From: Flavobacterium cerinum
Lineage (GTDB): Bacteria > Bacteroidota > Bacteroidia > Flavobacteriales > Flavobacteriaceae
Reading direction: 5' to 3'
DNA length: 64,000 nucleotides
NCBI RefSeq assembly: GCF_024496085.1
Contig: NZ_CP101751.1
Coordinates: 620,001 to 684,000 of the forward strand
A model generated the notes under the pieces. That model did no database searches. It saw only the letters and a list, made by a program, of their open reading frames with translations, and was not told the origin of the DNA. The translations under genes were made by a program, and so were the position numbers. Shown one piece after another: positions 9,899-18,483 of this stretch (position 1 is the stretch's first letter; each line of letters starts with the position of its first letter).

Positions 9899-9925
9899 AA
9901 CCGGATAGTATCCGGTTTTTTTATT
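9899..9925 (+). terminator. Rho-independent terminator after DUF6157
   Basis: A perfect inverted repeat AACCGGATA / TATCCGGTT is followed by seven T residues, about 20 bp after the stop. It ends the operon of winged-helix, VOC and DUF6157 genes. Confidence 0.85.
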
Positions 9926-10053
9926 CTACCCCTTTACACATCACTGCAATTTCCGCTATTTTATCACAAATTTTTTGTTTTGTATTTTTTTAAAAAAATC
10001 ATAACAAACATTTAATTATTTTATATATTTGGTACATATTTAACTATTTTTAA

Positions 10054-10085
10054 CTTGTAATTACAATTAAAAATAGTACTATTTG
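10054..10085 (+). promoter_or_regulatory. Candidate promoter of the secreted metalloprotease
   Basis: CTTG, 19 bp, then TACTATTTG approximates the Bacteroidota sigma-70 type promoter (TTTG ... TAnnTTTG) with one extra base in the second element. It implies a 5' leader of about 110 nt. Confidence 0.35.
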
Positions 10086-10205
10086 CACCAAAAAGAGTCC
10101 TGATCATTTTTTACAAGCCTCATAATTTTACGCATTTGTTTTCAAGGTATTACAGCATTCCACATACTTTTTCAAGTCGAATTTTAACACCAAAAACAAT
10201 AAATT

Positions 10206-12932
10206 ATGAAAAAAAGCTTACTCCTACTGTCCGCTTTGCTCGCTTCATTTGCAGCAATGGCACAGGTTCCGGAAACCAGCAGCCCGGACGACCCACCAAG
10301 TTACACCCAACCTCAGGAAAACCAGACGCCGGTGTATGAGTTAAACCCGACGCAATTAAGTCCTGAAATTCAGGAATACCTCCACGGTCGTGTGGAAGGT
10401 TTTTCGGCCTATCGTTTTGATTATGCCGCCCTAAACGATTACCTGCTCAAAAATCCGTATGCGCTGGAATTTATTCTGAAATCCGATGCCGGTACAACCA
10501 AGTTCACAATGCAACGCCACGACATGCGCGCCCTCGATTATACCGAAGGGATTACTCATGAAGGTGGTGAAAGTCAGATTACATTCCAGCGTACTGCCGA
10601 AACCGACCTCAACTATAATGTTCCGACGATAAAAGGGATTGCCGATAATAATCCGACCATCCTGACACGTCTGGCCGTTTTTAACGACAATCTTGTCGGC
10701 ATAAAATGGAATACCGAAGGCAACGAAGTTTTGTATTATACGTCACTTCAGGATTTTATCAAGCTAAACGGCGACGATTTTGTAACCGATGAAAATCCGT
10801 TATTGGTTTTTAATCTCAGCAATATCATCAGTACGCAAAACTCGCGTTGTGTGCAGATACAAGATGCGCTTCAACAAACCTCAACAGGGCAAAAAGGTTA
10901 TTTTAACGAGTGTACTCCTCGATTTCTAACTATAGCTGCTGAAGGCGATAAACCCTGGTGCGATCAGAACGGTAGTAATTCGGCTTCCAATATCCTGCAA
11001 AGTTTGTTTTTAGTAGAATGTGTTTACACCCATTATTTCAACATCTCCTTTATCGTAAAACACATCAATCTGTTACCGAATAACGGTTCACTGTACAACA
11101 CCAATAACGCATCCGATTTACTGTATAAATTCCGGGACAACTGGAATGCCAACCATACCAATAAAGATCGCGATCTGGCTTTATTGTTTACCGGAAGGCG
11201 ACCGGATAGCGGAACCGTAGGTATTGCCTTCACCAATTCTCTTTGTAACACCAATTGGGCCTATGCCGTTATTGGTAAAGACCCGACACGAACACGTATT
11301 ATTTCGCACGAAATAGGTCATATTTTTGGCTCCCTTCACGATGATGAACACTACGGATCGGCTCCTTGTACCGGAAGCAACATCCCGATTATGTGTATGT
11401 ATACGTCTTCACATACACCGCTGTACTTTAGTCCGCATACCCGAAGCATCATCCTGAATTCGATTAACAGTCATGCGTATTGCTTAAACGACTATGCCAA
11501 TGTTAACAATGCCAACGAAATGGTAAAATCCTGGACCAATAACCGAAACCTGAAATGGATCGCAACCTGGTATATGCAGTTAGGTGATTATATGCTGACC
11601 GGAAATTTTGACGGCGAAAATAACGACGAGGAAATTTTCTTCGCCAATCCGGATCGAAACTGGGTCGGAATTATGGATTTCTCCTGCGATCAGGGAACCG
11701 ACTGGTATCATCTTTGGGGTAATGGCGGAAACCGTACGTTCGGATGCTGGTACCGCAATTATGGCGATCGTTATTATTCGGGTGACTTTGACGGTGACGG
11801 AAAAGATGAAATTTTATCGCGAACCGATACCGGAAGTTGGGCGCAAATCAAAGAATATCTTCCGGCAACCTGGTCATGGAAAGAACGCTGGAGCAATAAC
11901 GGAAATAATACCCCTATTGCTTATTGGTATATGGGACCACAGGATACACTTATTGTCGGTGATTTCGATGGTGACGGAAAAGACGAATTACTGTGTGTCA
12001 ATCCAAACGGATGGTCGCATCTGGTTAAATTCAATTCCACAGGCGGCGGATGGTATACACCGCAAACCATTTGGAGCAACAATGGTTCCGGATGGATCGG
12101 TGGCTTACAGATTTCACAGATTCAGCGCTACTTAAAAGGAAAAATGCGGACCACTACCCGTGATGAGTTATATGCTTTTGTATCCAATTCGTCCAGTAGT
12201 TTCTCGGCTATTATGCGTTTCACCGGAAGTGGATGGACGCTAACCGGCGGACAAGGATTAGGAACCAGTTTTACCACAACCAATGTAACTCCTGCTCATT
12301 CGAGTTATAAAATGATGACCGGTAATCTGGACAATGACGGTTATAGCGAATATCTGGCGATAAGTAACAACTGGATCGGTAGTTATGATTATAGTAACGG
12401 CGGACCGGGCATGTCTTTTAACTGGAGTAACGGCGGTAGTTCGTTTTATAGCGACTGGTATCTGAATCAACCTTCCCGACAATTTCTGGTAAAAGCAGCT
12501 CCAACAGCTCCGGATCAGATTTTTAATATCCAATATATTAAACGCAGCTCCGGATGGTGGTTTTGGTATAGAGAATGGTATGAAGCCAATCTGGCAGCAA
12601 TGTACCGCAGGGAATTACCAACTAAAAACATGAAAGAAGCCGAACCGATACTGAATTTCGAAAAACCATCGGCAATTTCTGTAAACGACAATATGTTGAT
12701 CTATCCGAATCCGACGAACGACCTTCTAAATATCGACTTTAACAATCTGGAAGTAAAACAGGCTTATGTTGAAATTGTTGATATTACCGGAAAAATCGTA
12801 GTAGAACAACCGTTAACCGGACAAAACAATTCGCTGTCCTTACAGCAATTATCCGGCGGCATGTATATTATCCGAATTCATTCGGAAAACCAACCGTTAA
12901 TTACACAGAAGATTGTGGTTAATAAAAAATAA
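10206..12932 (+). CDS. Secreted reprolysin-like metalloprotease with VCBS/FG-GAP-like repeats and T9SS domain
   Basis: 908 residues. The signal peptide ends near AAMAQ. The zinc motif HEIGHIFGSLHD at residues 368-379 (ligands His368, His372, His378; base Glu369) is the extended HExxHxxGxxH(D) motif of metzincins. Residues about 460-760 contain repeated units with Asp-rich loops (GDFDGDGKDE, NLDNDGYSEY), as in calcium-binding FG-GAP/VCBS repeats. The C-terminal 80 residues (IYPNPTNDLLNIDF ... GGMYIIRIHSE) are a type A T9SS sorting domain. The protein is thus a surface or extracellular protease of unknown target. It stands alone between a terminator and a convergent M13 peptidase gene. Confidence 0.9.
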   Translation: MKKSLLLLSALLASFAAMAQVPETSSPDDPPSYTQPQENQTPVYELNPTQLSPEIQEYLHGRVEGFSAYRFDYAALNDYLLKNPYALEFILKSDAGTTKFTMQRHDMRALDYTEGITHEGGESQITFQRTAETDLNYNVPTIKGIADNNPTILTRLAVFNDNLVGIKWNTEGNEVLYYTSLQDFIKLNGDDFVTDENPLLVFNLSNIISTQNSRCVQIQDALQQTSTGQKGYFNECTPRFLTIAAEGDKPWCDQNGSNSASNILQSLFLVECVYTHYFNISFIVKHINLLPNNGSLYNTNNASDLLYKFRDNWNANHTNKDRDLALLFTGRRPDSGTVGIAFTNSLCNTNWAYAVIGKDPTRTRIISHEIGHIFGSLHDDEHYGSAPCTGSNIPIMCMYTSSHTPLYFSPHTRSIILNSINSHAYCLNDYANVNNANEMVKSWTNNRNLKWIATWYMQLGDYMLTGNFDGENNDEEIFFANPDRNWVGIMDFSCDQGTDWYHLWGNGGNRTFGCWYRNYGDRYYSGDFDGDGKDEILSRTDTGSWAQIKEYLPATWSWKERWSNNGNNTPIAYWYMGPQDTLIVGDFDGDGKDELLCVNPNGWSHLVKFNSTGGGWYTPQTIWSNNGSGWIGGLQISQIQRYLKGKMRTTTRDELYAFVSNSSSSFSAIMRFTGSGWTLTGGQGLGTSFTTTNVTPAHSSYKMMTGNLDNDGYSEYLAISNNWIGSYDYSNGGPGMSFNWSNGGSSFYSDWYLNQPSRQFLVKAAPTAPDQIFNIQYIKRSSGWWFWYREWYEANLAAMYRRELPTKNMKEAEPILNFEKPSAISVNDNMLIYPNPTNDLLNIDFNNLEVKQAYVEIVDITGKIVVEQPLTGQNNSLSLQQLSGGMYIIRIHSENQPLITQKIVVNKK

Positions 12933-12960
12933 ACGCATTAATTAGGGCGAACCCTAAAAT

Positions 12961-12996
12961 AAAAAAGCCCCGATTATATCGGGGCTTACTTTTTTA
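12961..12996. terminator. Bidirectional terminator between convergent genes
   Basis: AAGCCCCGAT / ATCGGGGCTT with a 3-nt loop is flanked by A-rich and T-rich tracts, so it can stop transcription from both the metalloprotease (+) and the M13 peptidase (-) genes. Confidence 0.88.
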
Positions 12997-15060
12997 CCAG
13001 ATTTTAACTCTGTCTTCCGGTTTTACATATAATTTATCACTTGGTTTAATGTCGAATGCTTCATAGAAAGCGTCCACATTTTGTAGCGGCACATAAGCAC
13101 GGTACATTCCCGGTGAATGCGGATCCGTTTTAACTTGATTTTTAACCGCTTCATCTCTCATTTTCGAACGCCAGATTGTCGCCCATGAAATAAAGAAACG
13201 TTGTTCCGGTGTGAATCCGTCGATTAAGCCCGGATTTCCGTTTTTCTTAAGGAACAATTGCAATCCGTCATAAGCAGCATTTACACCACCTAAGTCTCCG
13301 ATGTTTTCTCCCAACGTAAATTTACCGTCAACAAAAGTACCCGGTAGCGGTTCTAAAGCGCTATATTGAGCAGCCAAAGCACCTCCTAAACCGGTGAATT
13401 GTTTTAAATCTTCATCTGTCCACCAGTTTACTAAGTTTCCGTCCGCATTATAGCGCGCTCCGGAATCATCGAATCCGTGTGAAATTTCGTGACCGATTAC
13501 AGCACCGATACCACCATAGTTAACCGCTTCATCTGCTTTATAATCGTAAAACGGCGGTTGTAAGATGGCAGCCGGGAATACGATTTCGTTGTATGAAGGA
13601 TTAAAATAAGCATTTACCGTTTGCGGTGACATTCCCCAACGGGTTTTGTCCACCGGTTTTTTCAAATCGTCTATGTTTTCCTGGAATCCCCAACGCGCAA
13701 CATTTTTCATGTTTTCGTAGTACGCACCACCGTTAGCCGGTCCGGTGATTTCCAATTTGGAATAATCTTTCCATTTATCTGGGTAACCGATTTTTACAGT
13801 CGACTTTCTTAGTTTCGCAATCGCGCCCTGTTTGGTTGCCGGTGTCATCCACGGTAAACGATTGATACGGTTTTCGAAGGCAAGAAATACGTTTTCGATC
13901 ATCGCTTTGGCTTTCGCTTTAGCTTCAGCCGGGAATTTTTCAGCAACATATAATTTACCTAATGCTTCACCTACAGTTCCGTTTACTACTTGTAAAGCTC
14001 TTTCTTCTCTCGGACGTTGTTTAATCGCTCCCTGAAGTGTTTTACTATAGAAATCCCAGTTTGCGTTTTCAATATCGGTTGTCAAAACACCTGTTGATTT
14101 GTTGATCAATGTCCAACGTAAATACGCTTTCCAACTTTCTACATCACCTTGTTTGAAGATGTCTTCTAAAGCGGTCATATAACGCGGTTGAGAAACCACC
14201 AACGAATCCAGATTTTGCACACCCAAACCATCAAAATAGTTTTTCCAGTTTACCGATGGTGTTAATTTTTGTAAATCCGCTACACGCATCGGGTTGTATG
14301 TTTTTCTTCTGTCGCGACGCTCCACACGATCCAGTCTCGGTTTAGCCATAGCCGTTTCCAATGCCAGTACTTTTGCTGCATCGTCTTTAGCCTGAGTTGG
14401 TCCTTCTCCTAAAAACTGTAACATTCGGGCTACGTGAGCCACATATTTTTCTCTTTTTTCTTTTGAATCGGCATCATCCGAAATATAATAGTCACGATCC
14501 GGTAATCCAAGACTTCCCAAACCAACGTATACTACATTTCTATTACTGTTTTTCGCATCGGCTCCGATTCCCATTCCATAAAAACCTAAACCGCCTTCTG
14601 ATTCGGCTTCCAGTAAAAGGGTATTCAGATCCTGTACGTTTTTAACCGCATTGATTTTAGCCAAAGCCGGTTTGATCGGGTCAATTCCACGTTTGTTACG
14701 TGCAATCGTGTCCATAAACGTTTTATATACGTTTACTGCTTTAGCCTGATCGGATTTCGGATCCAGGTTTTTATCCGCTGCCGCTTTCTTTAAAATAGCC
14801 AAAGCATCTTTATCGGTATTCTGACGTAATTCGTCAAAACTTCCCCAACGGGTTTTATCACTTGGGATTTCGGTTTTGTCAAACCAGGTTCCGTTTACAT
14901 AACGGAAGAAATCATCACCCGGTTTTACCGATTTATCCATATAACTCAGGTTAATCCCCGGATGCGTAGCTTGTTTTTCAGCAGTTGCTGTCGTTTGTCC
15001 TGATTTACAAGAAAAAAGAACTAACGAAGCTGTTGCGCCAAGCAATACACCTTTATTCAT
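12994..15060 (-). CDS. M13-family metallopeptidase lipoprotein (neprilysin/PepO-like)
   Basis: About 688 residues from the chosen ATG at 15060 (MNKGVLLGATASLVLFSCKSG), which gives a lipoprotein signal ending in LFSC; another in-frame ATG lies 12 bp upstream, and the frame stays open further. Family signatures: NAYFNPSYNEIVFPAAIL, zinc motif GHEISHGFDD (His at about residue 524) and ENIGDLGG with the third zinc ligand. Members cleave small peptides on the amino side of hydrophobic residues. It is predicted to be anchored in an outer or inner membrane leaflet. It is a single gene. Confidence 0.93.
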   Translation of the reverse strand: MNKGVLLGATASLVLFSCKSGQTTATAEKQATHPGINLSYMDKSVKPGDDFFRYVNGTWFDKTEIPSDKTRWGSFDELRQNTDKDALAILKKAAADKNLDPKSDQAKAVNVYKTFMDTIARNKRGIDPIKPALAKINAVKNVQDLNTLLLEAESEGGLGFYGMGIGADAKNSNRNVVYVGLGSLGLPDRDYYISDDADSKEKREKYVAHVARMLQFLGEGPTQAKDDAAKVLALETAMAKPRLDRVERRDRRKTYNPMRVADLQKLTPSVNWKNYFDGLGVQNLDSLVVSQPRYMTALEDIFKQGDVESWKAYLRWTLINKSTGVLTTDIENANWDFYSKTLQGAIKQRPREERALQVVNGTVGEALGKLYVAEKFPAEAKAKAKAMIENVFLAFENRINRLPWMTPATKQGAIAKLRKSTVKIGYPDKWKDYSKLEITGPANGGAYYENMKNVARWGFQENIDDLKKPVDKTRWGMSPQTVNAYFNPSYNEIVFPAAILQPPFYDYKADEAVNYGGIGAVIGHEISHGFDDSGARYNADGNLVNWWTDEDLKQFTGLGGALAAQYSALEPLPGTFVDGKFTLGENIGDLGGVNAAYDGLQLFLKKNGNPGLIDGFTPEQRFFISWATIWRSKMRDEAVKNQVKTDPHSPGMYRAYVPLQNVDAFYEAFDIKPSDKLYVKPEDRVKIW

Positions 15061-15208
15061 TTTTATTTCCATATTGTTAAGTTTGGTTGCTATTTGTGTT
15101 TCGGATAACAAAAATAACAATTCAGAGCCGAATTGATTTTTTTATTTGTTAAAATTAAACCGCGTGTGATTTAGGCAATATTTAACCGCCTAATAGCGAA
15201 CTTCTTTT

Positions 15209-15216
15209 TACTTTTG
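15209..15216 (+). promoter_or_regulatory. -7 element of the SCO gene promoter
   Basis: TACTTTTG is an exact match to TAnnTTTG and is 14 nt before the ATG of the SCO gene. No clear TTTG -33 element is seen. Confidence 0.5.
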
Positions 15217-15230
15217 CAAAAAATTATATC

Positions 15231-15902
15231 ATGCTTAGCTTTTTCAAAAAATACCGGTTGTTTTTTATTGTCCTTTTTGTTCTTTCTGCTATCATTATTA
15301 CGCTTTTTTACAACGCACTCACCCCTAAAAAACACTTACCGATCTATACGCCTTCGATGGTTAATCCAGAATTAGTAGACACTACTATACAACATGTGGC
15401 CAATCATCATAAAATTGCCGACTTTGCTTTTCTCAATCAAAACGGAAAAATGATCACGCAAAAGGATTATGAAGGAAAAATTTATGTAGCCGATTTCTTT
15501 TTCACCACTTGTCCGACTATTTGTCCAATTATGACGACCAATATGGTATGGCTTCAGGACAAAATCAAAAACAATCCTAAAGTGATGTTGCTTTCACATT
15601 CGGTTACACCGGATATTGACAGTGTACCGGTGTTAAAAAAATATGCGCTGGACAAAGGTGTTATTGACAGCAAATGGAATCTGGTTACCGGAGACAAAAA
15701 AGACATCTACTACATCGCCCGTAAATCATACCTGGCTGTAAAAACCGGAAAACCGGAGGAATTATATGACATGGTTCATACAGAAAATTTTGTTTTGGTT
15801 GATTCCAAACGTCGCGTTCGCGGATTTTACGATGGTACAAAAATAGAAGATGTACAGCGTTTACTGGAGGATATCAACTGGTTGTCTGCTCAGGAAAAAT
15901 AA
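15231..15902 (+). CDS. SCO1/SenC family protein
   Basis: 223 residues. One N-terminal membrane anchor (about residues 8-27) is followed by a thioredoxin-fold domain with FTTCPTICPIMT (CxxxC copper ligands) and a later His in DMVHTENFVLVD, the third ligand. SCO proteins deliver copper to the CuA site of cytochrome c oxidase or act as thiol reductases outside the membrane. It lies just upstream of feoAB but has its own promoter, and feoA has another. Confidence 0.92.
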   Translation: MLSFFKKYRLFFIVLFVLSAIIITLFYNALTPKKHLPIYTPSMVNPELVDTTIQHVANHHKIADFAFLNQNGKMITQKDYEGKIYVADFFFTTCPTICPIMTTNMVWLQDKIKNNPKVMLLSHSVTPDIDSVPVLKKYALDKGVIDSKWNLVTGDKKDIYYIARKSYLAVKTGKPEELYDMVHTENFVLVDSKRRVRGFYDGTKIEDVQRLLEDINWLSAQEK

Positions 15903-15978
15903 ATTCTTCTTCCTGCTTCGTGGATTCATAAAAAAATGTGAAAGTCGGTTTTAACATGGCGTATCCGTTTTAAATGTT

Positions 15979-15986
15979 TACTTTTG
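15979..15986 (+). promoter_or_regulatory. -7 element of the feo operon promoter
   Basis: TACTTTTG matches TAnnTTTG exactly, 30 nt before the feoA start. A TCTAAAT half-site at 16006-16012 lies just downstream of the expected start point and resembles half-sites before both TonB receptor genes (see findings). Confidence 0.5.
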
Positions 15987-16015
15987 TAGTTCTATTTTAA
16001 TTCAATCTAAATAAG

Positions 16016-16249
16016 GTGAAAATTACGTTAGCGCAAATAAAAAAAGGGCAAAAAGCATTGATTAACGACTTCGATGTTGACGTTATCCCACTTAAATTAC
16101 TGGAAATGGGGTGCCTTCCGGGCAACACTGTAGAACTATTACAAGTAGCTCCATTAGGCGATCCGCTTTATATTAATGTTAATGACAGCCATGTAGCGAT
16201 TCGCCTTGAAACCGCCAGACAAATTGAGGTTGAGATTATAAAGGAATAA
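16016..16249 (+). CDS. feoA: FeoA-family ferrous iron transport protein
   Basis: 77 residues, one SH3-like FeoA domain (KGQKALINDFDVD... LLEMGCLPGNTVELLQ... VAIRLETARQIEV). FeoA is a small cytoplasmic partner of FeoB needed for Fe2+ uptake. The start is GTG; the earlier sequence has no ATG in frame near it. The stop lies 4 bp before feoB. Confidence 0.93.
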   Translation: MKITLAQIKKGQKALINDFDVDVIPLKLLEMGCLPGNTVELLQVAPLGDPLYINVNDSHVAIRLETARQIEVEIIKE

Positions 16250-16253
16250 GTTC

Positions 16254-18356
16254 ATGAGTACAAGCACGTTAAAAGTAGCCTTAATAGGTAATCCAAACAC
16301 AGGAAAAACATCCGTTTTCAATCAACTAACCGGTCTGAATCAGAAAGTAGGGAACTACCCGGGTATTACTGTCGACAAAAAACAAGGAGTCTCTAAATTA
16401 TCCCCATCGGTAAAAGCAACTATTCTTGATTTACCGGGAACCTATAGTTTAAATGCGAGTTCACTTGATGAAAATGTCGTTATTGAATTGTTGATGAACA
16501 AAAACGACAAGGATTTTCCGGATGTTGCGGTTGTGGTTACCGAAGTGGAAAACTTAAAACGTAATTTACTCCTGTTTACTCAGATTAAAGATCTGGAAAT
16601 CCCGACCATTCTAGTGATCAATATGTCCGACCGAATGGAACATAAAGGGATTACGCTAGACATTCCGTATTTGGAGAAGGAACTGAAAACCAAAATTGCA
16701 TTGGTGAGTTCCCGTAAAAAAACCGGTATTGAAAACCTGAAAAATCTTATTATTAATTATAAGGAGCTTTCAACAGAACCTTGTTTGAATGCTTCCGGTA
16801 TTGATGCGGATTATTTTAATAGTCTTCGACATGCTTTCCCAAATCAGCTTTTATACAAATTATGGCTGGTGATTACACAAGATGTCAACTTCGGAAACCT
16901 GCATCGCAATGAAGTTTCGATTCAATCCTTTGTTAAATCGGATGCCGATCTGAAACGATTACAACAAAAAGAAACAATAAAACGATATCAGTTTATCAAC
17001 GATGTTCTTAAAGTTGGTTATACAGTAAACCAGAAAGAAGCAAAAGACATTCGCGCCCGACTGGATCGTGTTTTAACGCATAAATTTTTCGGTTATATTA
17101 TCTTTTTCGGCATATTATTACTGATTTTTCAGTCGATCTTTAGCTGGTCGAGTATCCCGATGGATTTTATCGATGAGAGTTTTGCTTCGCTTAGCGCTTA
17201 TGCCGCAGAAAATTTACCGCCCGGATTATTAACCGATCTGATTTCTGAAGGGATTATCCCGGGTCTTGGCGGTATCATCATTTTTATTCCGCAAATCGCA
17301 TTCCTGTTCCTGTTCATCTCCATATTGGAGGAAAGCGGTTATATGAGTCGGGTTGTATTCCTGATGGACAAAATTATGCGTCGTTTCGGATTAAGCGGAA
17401 AAAGCGTCGTGCCGTTGATTTCCGGTACCGCCTGTGCCATCCCGGCAATTATGGCTGCCCGTAATATTGAAAACTGGAAAGAACGTTTGATTACCATATT
17501 AGTGACCCCATTTACCACTTGTTCTGCCCGTTTACCGGTATATGCCATCCTTATTTCGTTGATCATTCCGGAAAAACATATATTGGGAGTCTTTAATTTA
17601 CAAGGATTAACTTTAATGACCTTATATCTGTTAGGTTTTGGTATGGCGATTTTATCGGCTTATATTCTAAACAAAATCCTGAAAGTAAAAGGGAAATCGT
17701 ATTTCGTAATTGAAATGCCGGGTTATAAAGTGCCGTTATTTAAAAACGTAGCATTAAACGTTATCGAAAAAACCAAAGCCTTTGTTTTTGGAGCCGGTAA
17801 AATTATCCTGTCACTGTCTGTTATTTTGTGGTTCCTGGGTTCACATGGTCCGGGTACTAATTTTAAAAATGCCGAGCAGATTATCGAACAGGAATTGGTT
17901 CAAAATAAAATCAGCGGTGAAAAAGAAGATTTGGTTGCTTCGTATAAATTAGAAAACTCCTATATCGGAATAATCGGAAAATCGATCGAACCGGTGATTC
18001 GTCCATTGGGATATGACTGGAAAATCGGTATCGCTGTGGTGACTTCCTTTGCCGCTCGTGAAGTTTTTGTAGGAACACTGGCAACGATTTACAGTGTAGG
18101 AAGTCATTCTGAAGAAGAAACTACCATTAAAAACCGTATGAATGCTGAGATTAACCCGATTACCGGTCAGAAAGTGTTTAACTTCGCTTCCGGTGTATCG
18201 CTCTTATTATTCTATGCTTTTGCCATGCAGTGTATTTCAACATTGGCCATCACCAAAAAGGAAACCAATTCCTGGAAATGGCCGGCAATTCAGTTGGTTT
18301 TTATGAGTGGGTTTGCCTATATCGTTTCACTTGTAGCGTATCAAATTTTACAATAA
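16254..18356 (+). CDS. feoB: Ferrous iron transporter FeoB
   Basis: 700 residues. The N-terminal GTPase domain shows G1 GNPNTGKTSVF, G3 DLPGTYSL and G4 NMSD, followed by a GDI-like helical region. From about residue 275 the polytopic Gate/FeoB core follows, with the Cys-containing SGTACAIPAIMAAR segment. It imports Fe2+ across the inner membrane. It is flanked by feoA (4 bp) and a small Cys-rich membrane gene (1-bp gap), giving a three-gene operon. Confidence 0.96.
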   Translation: MSTSTLKVALIGNPNTGKTSVFNQLTGLNQKVGNYPGITVDKKQGVSKLSPSVKATILDLPGTYSLNASSLDENVVIELLMNKNDKDFPDVAVVVTEVENLKRNLLLFTQIKDLEIPTILVINMSDRMEHKGITLDIPYLEKELKTKIALVSSRKKTGIENLKNLIINYKELSTEPCLNASGIDADYFNSLRHAFPNQLLYKLWLVITQDVNFGNLHRNEVSIQSFVKSDADLKRLQQKETIKRYQFINDVLKVGYTVNQKEAKDIRARLDRVLTHKFFGYIIFFGILLLIFQSIFSWSSIPMDFIDESFASLSAYAAENLPPGLLTDLISEGIIPGLGGIIIFIPQIAFLFLFISILEESGYMSRVVFLMDKIMRRFGLSGKSVVPLISGTACAIPAIMAARNIENWKERLITILVTPFTTCSARLPVYAILISLIIPEKHILGVFNLQGLTLMTLYLLGFGMAILSAYILNKILKVKGKSYFVIEMPGYKVPLFKNVALNVIEKTKAFVFGAGKIILSLSVILWFLGSHGPGTNFKNAEQIIEQELVQNKISGEKEDLVASYKLENSYIGIIGKSIEPVIRPLGYDWKIGIAVVTSFAAREVFVGTLATIYSVGSHSEEETTIKNRMNAEINPITGQKVFNFASGVSLLLFYAFAMQCISTLAITKKETNSWKWPAIQLVFMSGFAYIVSLVAYQILQ

Positions 18357-18357
18357 T

Positions 18358-18483
18358 ATGATCGATTTTCAGCAAATAGCCGTTTATGTAATCCTCGCTG
18401 CTGCGGTCTTATTCTTAATCCGAAAGTATTTCTGGAAAAAGAAAAAGAAAAATTGCGGTGGCCCGGATTGTGGTTGTAGTTAA
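18358..18483 (+). CDS. FeoB-associated Cys-rich small membrane protein
   Basis: 41 residues: one transmembrane helix (about residues 6-22), a lysine run (WKKKKKN) and a Cys-rich end CGGPDCGCS. This is the layout of the FeoB-associated Cys-rich family found after feoB in many bacteria, thought to help Fe2+ transport. The ATG is 1 bp after the feoB stop, strongly suggesting translational coupling. Its 3' end overlaps the convergent Nramp gene by 4 bp. Confidence 0.85.
   Translation: MIDFQQIAVYVILAAAVLFLIRKYFWKKKKKNCGGPDCGCS

Larger units (their letters stand above)
9878..10205. other. Intergenic region with terminator and promoter
   Basis: No gene seen. It holds the terminator at 9899-9925, a long AT-rich stretch and a candidate promoter at 10054-10085 for the metalloprotease gene. 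Confidence 0.6.

Noticed and set aside
11608..12135. Plus-strand frame of 175 codons inside the metalloprotease
   Set aside because: Alternative frame of the Asp-rich repeat region; no family motif.
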